From: Pseudidiomarina tainanensis
GTDB lineage: Bacteria; Pseudomonadota; Gammaproteobacteria; Enterobacterales; Alteromonadaceae
NCBI RefSeq assembly: GCF_004214835.1
Contig: NZ_PIQJ01000001.1
Location: 682,001-746,000 of the forward strand
Direction: 5' to 3'
DNA length: 64,000 nucleotides
Shown here: positions 53,982-61,892 of the stretch, piece after piece
How positions within the stretch are numbered: position 1 is the stretch's first letter
Layout of the letters: every line of letters starts with the position of its first letter
Position numbers and translations under genes: made by a program
Notes under the pieces: generated by a model
The model's database searches: none
What the model saw: the letters and a program-made list of their open reading frames with translations, nothing else
What the model was told of the DNA's origin: nothing

Positions 53982-54842
53982 ATGCGTGGTTTGAAACTTG
54001 GATTTTTAAGTGCGGTATTGTGGTTGACTGCAACAACGGCTCAAGCACAGTCAAACATGGAGAACGTAGAAATTAAAGCCACTCAGTTAAGTGAGCGGGT
54101 TTACATGTTGACCGGTATGGGCGGTAATATTGGTGTGTACGTTGGAGACGACGGCGTGGTGATGATTGATGCGCAATATAAAGGCTTGGCTGAGAAGATT
54201 TCAGCGGCCATTGCGGAATTTTCAAATCAACCTATTCGTACCTTGGTCAATACGCACTTTCATGGCGACCACACCGATGGTAACGCTGCGTTTGCGAAAC
54301 AAGGCGTTAAAGTTGTTGCACACGAAAATGTCAAAACACGTTTAGCAGCGAATGAAAAATTTGACCAAGCGGGTCTGCCGACGATTACTTTTGATAACGC
54401 GTTAGAAGTGAAAACTGGTGGTACCGCAGTTAGCTTGAAGCACTATCCGAATGGCCACACCGATGGTGATGTGGTGGTTTGGTTTCCAAGCAGTAACGTG
54501 ATTCATGCTGGCGACCTATTTTTCGTTGACCGTTTTCCGTTTATCGATTTGAACTCTGGCGGTAACGTACAAGGTTATATTGATAACGTGCGTGCGGTGA
54601 TTGCCGAGATTGATGGCGACACACAAATTATTCCGGGTCATGGTGCGCTGTCGAAGCGCAGCGACTGGTTGCGTTTGGTACAAATGATTGAAGCGACACG
54701 CGAAGAAGTCATGACCATGAAAGAGCAAGGCTTAAGCGAGGATGATGCGGTTGCGAAAGGCCTGAGCGAGCAGTGGGCTGATTGGTCTTGGAGCTTCATT
54801 AACGAAGAGCGTTGGATACGTACGCTGTACAAGTCAGTGTAA
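53982..54842 (+). CDS. Secreted MBL-fold metallohydrolase
   Basis: Protein of 286 residues with a signal peptide ending near TTAQAQS. Metal ligands are complete: NTHFHGDHTDGN, GHTDGDVVV, HAGDLFFVDRFPF and IPGHGALS. It resembles periplasmic class B-like hydrolases of uncertain substrate; lactonase or beta-lactamase activity cannot be decided from sequence alone. The Met at 53982 is preceded by GGGAG and gives the proper signal peptide. A terminator follows. Confidence 0.85.
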   Translation: MRGLKLGFLSAVLWLTATTAQAQSNMENVEIKATQLSERVYMLTGMGGNIGVYVGDDGVVMIDAQYKGLAEKISAAIAEFSNQPIRTLVNTHFHGDHTDGNAAFAKQGVKVVAHENVKTRLAANEKFDQAGLPTITFDNALEVKTGGTAVSLKHYPNGHTDGDVVVWFPSSNVIHAGDLFFVDRFPFIDLNSGGNVQGYIDNVRAVIAEIDGDTQIIPGHGALSKRSDWLRLVQMIEATREEVMTMKEQGLSEDDAVAKGLSEQWADWSWSFINEERWIRTLYKSV

Positions 54843-54857
54843 TGTCCGGATGAAAAG

Positions 54858-54885
54858 AAAAAGCCGCAGATTCTGCGGCTTTTTT
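54858..54885. terminator. Bidirectional intrinsic terminator
   Basis: AGCCGCAGA/TCTGCGGCT hairpin with an A-run on one side and six T on the other, between the MBL gene and convergent yciA. Confidence 0.93.
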
Positions 54886-54898
54886 GTTGCGTAAAATT

Positions 54899-55297
54899 TT
54901 ACGCTGGCGTTTCGATTGGCAGAGCGTCGAGCTCAGCTTTGGTTTTGCCGTGCGGCTGTGGCGTACGTGTTTCTGGATCGATATGCACGAAGACGATGTC
55001 ATCAGCGACACAAATGTTTTGTTTTGTCTGCTTGTTTCGCACCACACAGGTCAGCGTCACTGAGGTCTTACCCACTTTCTTCACACCCAAACCAAACTCA
55101 ACCACATCACCTTGGTAAGCCGAAGTTTCAAAGGCAATTGCACCGATGTGTTTGGTGACTAAGCTTTTTGCGTCAAGTTGGCAGGCGGCAAAGATATATG
55201 CTTCTTCGTCAATCCATTCAAGAATACGGCCACCAAATAATGAGCCGGCAAAGTTGAGATCGTTGGGCATGACGAGGCGACGAGATAAAAAGCGCAT
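54899..55297 (-). CDS. YciA-like acyl-CoA thioesterase
   Basis: Protein of 132 residues, hotdog fold. The motif NDLNFAGSLFGGRILEWIDEEA contains the family's Asn/Asp active-site segment; KHIGAIAFETSAYQGDVVEF follows. It hydrolyses acyl-CoAs of varied chain length in the cytoplasm. It probably forms a single-gene unit, 54 bp from the start of the peptidase gene's 3' end. Confidence 0.88.
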   Translation of the reverse strand: MRFLSRRLVMPNDLNFAGSLFGGRILEWIDEEAYIFAACQLDAKSLVTKHIGAIAFETSAYQGDVVEFGLGVKKVGKTSVTLTCVVRNKQTKQNICVADDIVFVHIDPETRTPQPHGKTKAELDALPIETPA

Positions 55298-55351
55298 CAG
55301 TGTTCACTCCTTGTGGGTTTAGATGCGCCTAGTATAACGTATTCACGAAAC

Positions 55352-57652
55352 TTATCGTAAGTGCCGATTAAAAAACTCCGTAATCAACTGGTAACGGTGA
55401 ATACTTGCCTCGCGACCACGAATACCGTGGGCTTTACCCGGATATGCCATCATTTCGAAAGGAATCATCGATTGTTGCAATCGGTGCGTAAGCATGGCTG
55501 TGTGAGTAAATAGGACATTATCGTCAGCCATGCCATGATAAATCAGCAATGGCTGCTTCAGCTCGTCGGCATATGTGAGAACGTTTGCTTGGCGATATCC
55601 CTCAGGGTTATCTTGTGGCGTACCCATATAGCGTTCGGTGTAATGCGTATCATACAACGCCCAATCGGTGACTGGCGCTCCTGCTACGGCGGCTGAAAAT
55701 AACTCCGGTGCGCGCATGATTAAATGCAGGGCCATATAACCACCGTAGCTGTGGCCAAATACGCCAACCCGGTTCGCATTAACATAAGGTTGCTGCGACA
55801 GCCATTGCGCTCCAAGTTTTTGGTCAGCAACCTCTAGCTCGCTTAATTGGCGATAAATACCGCTCTCAAATTGACGACCACGATTGCCACTGCCGCGGTT
55901 ATCGAGTTTAAATACCACGTAGCCTTGTTGCACAAGGTATTGGGTAAAATAATCGCCCCAGCTATTGGTCACGCGTTGTGCTCGCGGACCGCCATAAACC
56001 ATCACAATCGCTGGATGATTTTGATTATCCGCAATTTGCGCCGGTTTATTGATTTGGTAGTACAAACGTTGTCCGTCTGCAGCTTCCAAATAGCCATAAT
56101 CGGGATAGCTCCATGTAGCTAAATAAGGACTCAATGGGTGATCTTGATTGAGACGATTTTCATGGAGCCATGTAATGCGTTCGCCAGTAGGGCCATGTAA
56201 GCTCACTTGCGGTGGTTGACGGCTACTTGAAAAGTAATCGATATAGCTGCGCCCGTCGGCGGCAAACACAACATCATGCATACCTGCGCGAGTGCTAAGC
56301 TGACTTGGTTGTCCCGGCGAGCTATTGTTTAGGTTGGCGCGATACAGGTGACGCTCTAACGGTGTTTCTTTGCGACCGGTGAAATAAATCACACCGGTTA
56401 TCTCGTCCACATGAGCCAACGCGTCAACCATCCAATCGCCGCTGGTTAACTGACGAATGAGGCTGCCATCGGTTCGGTACAGGTATAGGTGTTTAAACCC
56501 GCTACGCTCCGAAGCCCAGATAAAATAGCGGCTATCACTTAAAAAATGGAGGTCGTCATTGAGGTTAATCCAAGTCGCGCTGGTTTCCTCGAGAATTGGC
56601 TTAGCCGTTTTATCGGCTAGTGCGTACAAAAATAGCGTCAGTTTATTTTGACTACGATTCTGCCATTGGTAACTTAAGCTGTTGCTGTTTGGCAACCATT
56701 GAACTCGCGCAAGATAGCCAGTTTTACCATGTTGCTTGGCTAGGTTTAACCAATGAATATTAATCGGTTTGCGAGCTATTTCCGCGTCATCGTTCGGCTG
56801 AATGATTTCGTTGACCGCGATCCAACCGAGGTCGATGTCGACATTAGATTCGCCCGCTGCCGGATAATGTTGTTCAACAAGCTCAGTGCGCTCCGCATAA
56901 ACATCAACGCGCTGTTGTATGGCAACTGGTGCTAAATCAATTCTAGTTAAAGCAATACGCTGTTCATCAGGGCTCCACCAGTAACCGGTCATGCGCTTCA
57001 TTTCTTCTTGAGCGACGAATTCAGCTGTTGCGAATTGCTCCGTCGCCGTTTGTCGGTGGGTCAGTTGATAGGTTTTGCCCGATTGCCGCGCAATGATGTA
57101 CAAATTGTAGTCATGTACGTAACTTATGAAATTTCCCTGCGGCGAGAAACGCGGATCCGTTGCAAAAATATCGCCGCGAGTTAATTGGGAGACTTTTTGA
57201 CTGGCGATATCAAATAAATAAAGCTCGCCGTTAAGCGGAAACAACAGCGCATCGCCGTTTGGTGACCATTGATAATCGACAATCCCGCTTGAGCTAATGC
57301 GCAGACGCTCGCGACGAGCTTTTTCTTCTGCTGACAATTGCTGCTTGGGGTCAAGTAAATCAGCAGCTTTGACGATGATTTTAGATTTATTCTCGCGTAC
57401 GTCGTAAAGCCACAGGTCTTGTACGTTAGGGCTGGCAGTTGATCCTGCAAGGTAGCTAACTTGTTGACCAGAAGGCGCAAACTTTATTTGTTGTGGGGCT
57501 TGGGTGGTTAGGTTTGGTGCTGAAAAGATACGCTCAATTGAGAGCGGTTCCGCTTGTTGCACAGCATTTTGCGGTAATGGTTTTGCGATAACCGATGCAC
57601 TTAAAAAAGTGCAAAGCACGAATAAATTTTGCAGTACACGAGTACAACGCAT
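55352..57652 (-). CDS. Dipeptidyl peptidase IV-like S9 serine peptidase
   Basis: Protein of 766 residues with a signal peptide ending near SVIAKP. An N-terminal eight-bladed propeller (about 40-480; Glu pair near EFVAQEEMKRMTGYWW as in DPP-IV) is followed by an alpha/beta-hydrolase domain. The catalytic triad is in VFGHSYGGYMALH (Ser), GMADDNVLF (Asp) and GKAHGIRG (His). It cuts Xaa-Pro dipeptides in the periplasm, suiting a protein-degrading marine heterotroph. Confidence 0.92.
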   Translation of the reverse strand: MRCTRVLQNLFVLCTFLSASVIAKPLPQNAVQQAEPLSIERIFSAPNLTTQAPQQIKFAPSGQQVSYLAGSTASPNVQDLWLYDVRENKSKIIVKAADLLDPKQQLSAEEKARRERLRISSSGIVDYQWSPNGDALLFPLNGELYLFDIASQKVSQLTRGDIFATDPRFSPQGNFISYVHDYNLYIIARQSGKTYQLTHRQTATEQFATAEFVAQEEMKRMTGYWWSPDEQRIALTRIDLAPVAIQQRVDVYAERTELVEQHYPAAGESNVDIDLGWIAVNEIIQPNDDAEIARKPINIHWLNLAKQHGKTGYLARVQWLPNSNSLSYQWQNRSQNKLTLFLYALADKTAKPILEETSATWINLNDDLHFLSDSRYFIWASERSGFKHLYLYRTDGSLIRQLTSGDWMVDALAHVDEITGVIYFTGRKETPLERHLYRANLNNSSPGQPSQLSTRAGMHDVVFAADGRSYIDYFSSSRQPPQVSLHGPTGERITWLHENRLNQDHPLSPYLATWSYPDYGYLEAADGQRLYYQINKPAQIADNQNHPAIVMVYGGPRAQRVTNSWGDYFTQYLVQQGYVVFKLDNRGSGNRGRQFESGIYRQLSELEVADQKLGAQWLSQQPYVNANRVGVFGHSYGGYMALHLIMRAPELFSAAVAGAPVTDWALYDTHYTERYMGTPQDNPEGYRQANVLTYADELKQPLLIYHGMADDNVLFTHTAMLTHRLQQSMIPFEMMAYPGKAHGIRGREASIHRYQLITEFFNRHLR

Positions 57653-57760
57653 TGCGACTTAGCCTTGATCATTGAAAAAACTCTTTTAGTTTATCAAAGC
57701 TAAGCGCAATACTTATTGCACTGCGATAAAGCGCACGGTCAGTGCGCTAGAATTCACCGC

Positions 57761-59905
57761 CTAGAATTCACCACGTAGACCAATGCTGAAATTACGACCA
57801 CGCATTGGTGCATCTTCTTTTAAAAACGAAGAATGAACGTAACCGAGTTCATCGGTGAGGTTATCCGCTTTGAAATATAAGCTGATATTGTGTGCCGTGA
57901 GTGCGCGTGGAAACCAATTAAGCTGCGCGTTGAGTAAACCAAAGCTGTCGGTTATTTTTTCTGTTGGTGCGACATAGGTTTGCTTGTTGTACCAAGTATA
58001 ACCAAGCTTCGTCTCCCAGTTAGCGGCGATGTATCGGAGTTCAGTACCGATGCGCTGAGCTGGTATACGGGGCAGATTCTCACCGCCATCACGAACTTTG
58101 GCTCGCACGTAGTCACTGAAACCGTGGAGTTGCCACTGGCGATTAAACTCATAATAAGCGCTCAGCTCGTAGCCATAGAGATCAACATCACGCTGCACAT
58201 AACTAATAACCGGCAGGCCATCACTGTGATCATGTGCATTATCATGGCTATCCATATGCTCGCCCTCATGTTCGAGTTCGAGATCAGCACTATTAATCCC
58301 AGTAAATGCGCCGTACACGAAGTCGTTTACGCGATTATAAAATACGTTCCAATCCATATGAAACTGGCTGTAATCAAGGTGTAAGCCAACATCAATATTA
58401 TTTGAAACTTCCACTTCAGGCATGACTTCGGCCGCTTCGACATGATAAACGTGCTCGGCTTCTTCATGCACGCTGTAAGCTAAACCAATCTCATAGGTTT
58501 GTGTCGCGAGGTGCGCACCATTTGAAAGTATTTCATTGGCTGACGGTGCGCGCTGCGCATGGCTTAAATTCGTGGATATTTGCATACCGTCGGCGAACGG
58601 GTAAGTAAAACCAACCGAGGCGGACACCGGAGTAAATGAATAATCATTGACTTGCACATCTTCAACACGTGTTCCTAATTGCCAGTTGAGGCCATCGAAG
58701 TCGCGTTCGAGTAACCAAAACAGGCCATGTTTAGTAGTATCTGAATTTGGTGTATACGCTTCTTCACCAAATGCTTCTTGTGCTTTTTCAAAGTAGTGAT
58801 AACCAAATGCGCCTTGCCAGCCTAATATTGCTGCGTGATTTGCGGTTAAGCGCAGTTCGTGAAGGTTATTGGTAAAAGTAGTGCTTGGTACAGCATCTTC
58901 AATTTCTTGATGTTGATAATCAGTAAAGCCATAACGCAATTCGACCCGTTCAATATTATTGAATGGATTCAACCATCCACCGTGAATTTGAATACGGTTT
59001 TGCCACATGTCAGCATAAGGGCCCGCTTCACTGTGCTCTTCGGTTGTGGCTGTTTCGTCATGCTCATCTTCAGCATGACCATGGGCGTGGCCCGGAATAC
59101 CATATTGTTGCTCTAAACGGCCGTAAGACGCTCCCAAATAGCCCGTGTCAAAAATATAGCTGACGCCGACGTTGGCACCTTGCGCATCTATAAAGCTGTT
59201 TTCGATTTCATCAACGGTTTCACCTTCATCATTGGTGAACTCAGGTACTTGGTAATCGTCGCTCCGGCGCTTAAACGCATCGAAATGCCATACAGTATTG
59301 TTGTGGTCACCGGTAAAGCCGACGGTGGCTTCACGCAAGTTACTGGCGCTATCAAACTTGGTTCCATAAAAACCGCTATGGCCGCCGGTTAATTCTTGTG
59401 CTATGCGGTTGTCGACGACGTTGACCACACCACCGATGGCACCAGATCCATAGAGCAAAGTGGCTGGGCCTCGGAATATTTCGATTTGTTCAGCCACAGA
59501 GGTTTCAGTGGTGACTGCGTGGTCAGGGGAGCCACGTGAGACATCGCCACTATCAAGTCCATTCTGGGTGATTTTTACTCGTGGGCCATCCAAGCCACGA
59601 ATAATTGGGCTACTAGCAACGCCAGCAAAGTGGGTCGCATTGACCCCAGGTTCTTGCGCGAGAGTTTCTCCAAGCGTATGCGCATGGTGCTCACGCAATT
59701 CATCACCCGAAACCACCGAGATCGGTTGCGACGACTCTAAAGCCGTTTTATTCAGCGGGCTTGCGGTAACGACAATGACTTCCGTATCTTCGTGTTGGTG
59801 AGCTTCTTGCTCGACCTGTTGCGCCATTGTGGCAGTGCTGGCTGAAATACTGACAAAACTTGTTACGAATAATGCCAATGGGCTTTTACGAAACTGCGAT
59901 ACCAT
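57761..59905 (-). CDS. znuD: Zinc-type TonB-dependent receptor, ZnuD-like
   Basis: Protein of 714 residues. A signal peptide is followed by a TonB-box-like EVIVVTASP, a plug domain (PIIRGLDGPRVKI and LYGSGAIGGVVNVVDN) and a 22-strand barrel ending in an aromatic residue (RGEF). External loops are rich in His and Asp: AHGHAEDEHDE and HEGEHMDSHDNAHDHSDG, as in ZnuD and other zinc receptors. It imports zinc across the outer membrane. GGAGAG precedes the ATG. A near-perfect Zur operator lies 30 bp upstream. Confidence 0.9.
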   Translation of the reverse strand: MVSQFRKSPLALFVTSFVSISASTATMAQQVEQEAHQHEDTEVIVVTASPLNKTALESSQPISVVSGDELREHHAHTLGETLAQEPGVNATHFAGVASSPIIRGLDGPRVKITQNGLDSGDVSRGSPDHAVTTETSVAEQIEIFRGPATLLYGSGAIGGVVNVVDNRIAQELTGGHSGFYGTKFDSASNLREATVGFTGDHNNTVWHFDAFKRRSDDYQVPEFTNDEGETVDEIENSFIDAQGANVGVSYIFDTGYLGASYGRLEQQYGIPGHAHGHAEDEHDETATTEEHSEAGPYADMWQNRIQIHGGWLNPFNNIERVELRYGFTDYQHQEIEDAVPSTTFTNNLHELRLTANHAAILGWQGAFGYHYFEKAQEAFGEEAYTPNSDTTKHGLFWLLERDFDGLNWQLGTRVEDVQVNDYSFTPVSASVGFTYPFADGMQISTNLSHAQRAPSANEILSNGAHLATQTYEIGLAYSVHEEAEHVYHVEAAEVMPEVEVSNNIDVGLHLDYSQFHMDWNVFYNRVNDFVYGAFTGINSADLELEHEGEHMDSHDNAHDHSDGLPVISYVQRDVDLYGYELSAYYEFNRQWQLHGFSDYVRAKVRDGGENLPRIPAQRIGTELRYIAANWETKLGYTWYNKQTYVAPTEKITDSFGLLNAQLNWFPRALTAHNISLYFKADNLTDELGYVHSSFLKEDAPMRGRNFSIGLRGEF

Positions 59906-59934
59906 ACGGTGGACTCTCCGATAAAAGGCTTTAT

Positions 59935-59957
59935 GTAATGTTATAATGTAACATTAC
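59935..59957 (-). promoter_or_regulatory. Zur operator upstream of znuD
   Basis: A 23-bp imperfect palindrome, half-sites GTAATGTTATA and TGTAACATTAC (10 of 11 positions complementary). It closely follows the gammaproteobacterial Zur consensus (GAAATGTTATA-N-TATAACATTTC). It is 30-52 bp before the znuD ATG. The divergent M28 peptidase gene starts 97 bp to the right and might also be affected. Confidence 0.88.
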
Positions 59958-60053
59958 AATAAGTTTTATCTTGTCGCAAGCGCTAGTATGAGCGGCAGAG
60001 GTTGGTTACACTGTCGGAGACCTTTTTATAATGACTATAATTGGACGTTAACC

Positions 60054-61682
60054 ATGCGATTTTTCTCATATATTGGTGCTATTGCGGTAGCACTAAGCCT
60101 CTCGGCTTGTGCCGATGAATCTTCAACAACGACAGCAGTTAGTGCTGACGCTGTTGCCTTGCAAGCCCACCTTGAATTTTTGGCAAGTGACGACCTTGAA
60201 GGTCGTGATACTGGCAGCCGCGGTCACGAAATTGCTGCTAAATACATTGCCACTGAATTTAAACGCTTAGGTTTAGAACCAGCCGGTGATGACGGCACTT
60301 ACTTTCAACGTATTAAATTCCGTCGCAGTTTCTTAGAAGAAAACAGCGCATCGTTTACGTTGAATACCGGCAATGACGAAATCAGTCTTGATTATCCGAA
60401 AGAATTTATCACTGGGCCGAGTGCGTATAGTGAAAAAGATGATGTTGAGGCGCCGCTCGTTTTTGTTGGCTACGGCTTAGTTTCAGAAGCATTTGGTATC
60501 AATGATTATGAAGGCCTTGATGTTGAAGGCAAAATCGTTGTGATGGTCAGTGGTCGTCCAGAAGACCTGCCAAGCGAAGAAGGCGCTCACTTGAATAGCA
60601 GCAAAACTAAATTTGCAGCTGAACGTGGTGCCGTAGGTATTATCAATTTGCACACCCCGGCACGTGAAAAAGTGCGTCCGTTTGAAGTCAGTATCATGTA
60701 TCAACGGGCGCCGAGTGTTCGTTGGTTGCATCCGAACGGTGAACCAAATGTAGCGTACAAGAACATTGCCGCATCAGCCTATGTGCAGCACGAAGCCGCA
60801 GAAAAATTATTCGTGAACGCACCAGTTGCACTGGAAGAAATTTTCGCTCAGCTCGAAGCGGGTGAATCACCAAAAGGTTTCGATTTAGGTGTAACAGCTC
60901 GTTTGCAGCGTGCTTCACGCCACGAGGAAATCAGTAGCCCGAACGTAGCTGCAGTATTACCTGGCAGCGATGACAAGTTAAAGAATGAGTATGTACTTTA
61001 CACCGCGCATTCTGACCACATTGGGATGACCAAAGACTTGAGCCAAGAAGATCACATCAACAATGGTGCGATGGATAACGCCTCAGGTGTATCGGTGATG
61101 CTTGAAACTGCGCGCATGTTTAAAGAAAGTGGGAAGCAGCCGAAACGCTCAATTATGTTCTTATCAATCACTGCTGAAGAGCGTGGTTTGTTGGGCGCGG
61201 ACTACTTTGCGCACCATCCAACTGTGCCGCTGAGTCAAATTGTGGCGAACGTGAACCTTGATATGCCTGTGCTTTTGTATGATTTTGCCGATGTGATTGC
61301 GTTCGGTTCAACGCATTCAACGCTGGGTGAGACGGTTGCACGTGCAGCTGGACAATTCGGTATTGAGTTAAGCGAAGACCCAATGCCTGAGCAAGCCATT
61401 TTTACTCGCTCAGACCATTATCCGTTTGTGAAGAAGGGCGTTCCAGCAGTGTTCTTGATGACCGGCTTTACCTCAAAAACTGAAGGTGAAGATGGTGGTG
61501 AAGTTTGGGGTAAGTTCTTTGCTGAGCATTATCACCGTCCAAGCGACCAACCGGATCTGCCAATTAACTACGAGGCCGGCGTTACATTTACCAATATTAA
61601 CTTCGCGATTGGTCAAGAAATTGCGAATCAGGTGGAACGTCCACGTTGGTTACCAGAGAGTTTCTTCTCGCAGCTTGATTAA
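60054..61682 (+). CDS. M28 family aminopeptidase lipoprotein
   Basis: Protein of 542 residues. The lipoprotein signal has lipobox SLSAC. The M28 catalytic domain is split by a PA-type insertion (about 140-280, RGAVGIINLHTP). Zinc ligands: TAHSDHIG, NNGAMDNASG, AEERGLLG (catalytic Glu), NVNLDMP and SDHYPFVKKGVP. It releases N-terminal residues from peptides at the envelope. The Met at 60054 gives the lipoprotein signal; the longer frame is rejected. Confidence 0.9.
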   Translation: MRFFSYIGAIAVALSLSACADESSTTTAVSADAVALQAHLEFLASDDLEGRDTGSRGHEIAAKYIATEFKRLGLEPAGDDGTYFQRIKFRRSFLEENSASFTLNTGNDEISLDYPKEFITGPSAYSEKDDVEAPLVFVGYGLVSEAFGINDYEGLDVEGKIVVMVSGRPEDLPSEEGAHLNSSKTKFAAERGAVGIINLHTPAREKVRPFEVSIMYQRAPSVRWLHPNGEPNVAYKNIAASAYVQHEAAEKLFVNAPVALEEIFAQLEAGESPKGFDLGVTARLQRASRHEEISSPNVAAVLPGSDDKLKNEYVLYTAHSDHIGMTKDLSQEDHINNGAMDNASGVSVMLETARMFKESGKQPKRSIMFLSITAEERGLLGADYFAHHPTVPLSQIVANVNLDMPVLLYDFADVIAFGSTHSTLGETVARAAGQFGIELSEDPMPEQAIFTRSDHYPFVKKGVPAVFLMTGFTSKTEGEDGGEVWGKFFAEHYHRPSDQPDLPINYEAGVTFTNINFAIGQEIANQVERPRWLPESFFSQLD

Positions 61683-61709
61683 ACCAAGCTGTACATTAAG
61701 TAAGCAGGG

Positions 61710-61740
61710 GCGTCGCTTTTTTGAGCGGCGCTTTTTTTTT
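61710..61740 (+). terminator. Intrinsic terminator after the M28 peptidase gene
   Basis: GCGTCGCT and AGCGGCGC pair at 8 of 8 positions counting one G-T wobble, followed by nine T. Confidence 0.85.
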
Positions 61741-61892
61741 ATCGGATATATCCCGCAAAACAACTAATTTTCATTGTTCTTTTCCGTTGTCTTGGTAGGT
61801 TGCTCCGCCTTTTGCTCGTTTGAGCAGAGGCTTTGATAAGAGCTGTGACGCTCTTACAACAAAAATAACTAAAGTTCTATTTTGGAGAGATG

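Noticed and set aside
59988..60053. N-terminal extension of the M28 peptidase
   Set aside because: The extension has no ribosome site and would destroy the lipoprotein signal that begins at the Met at 60054.
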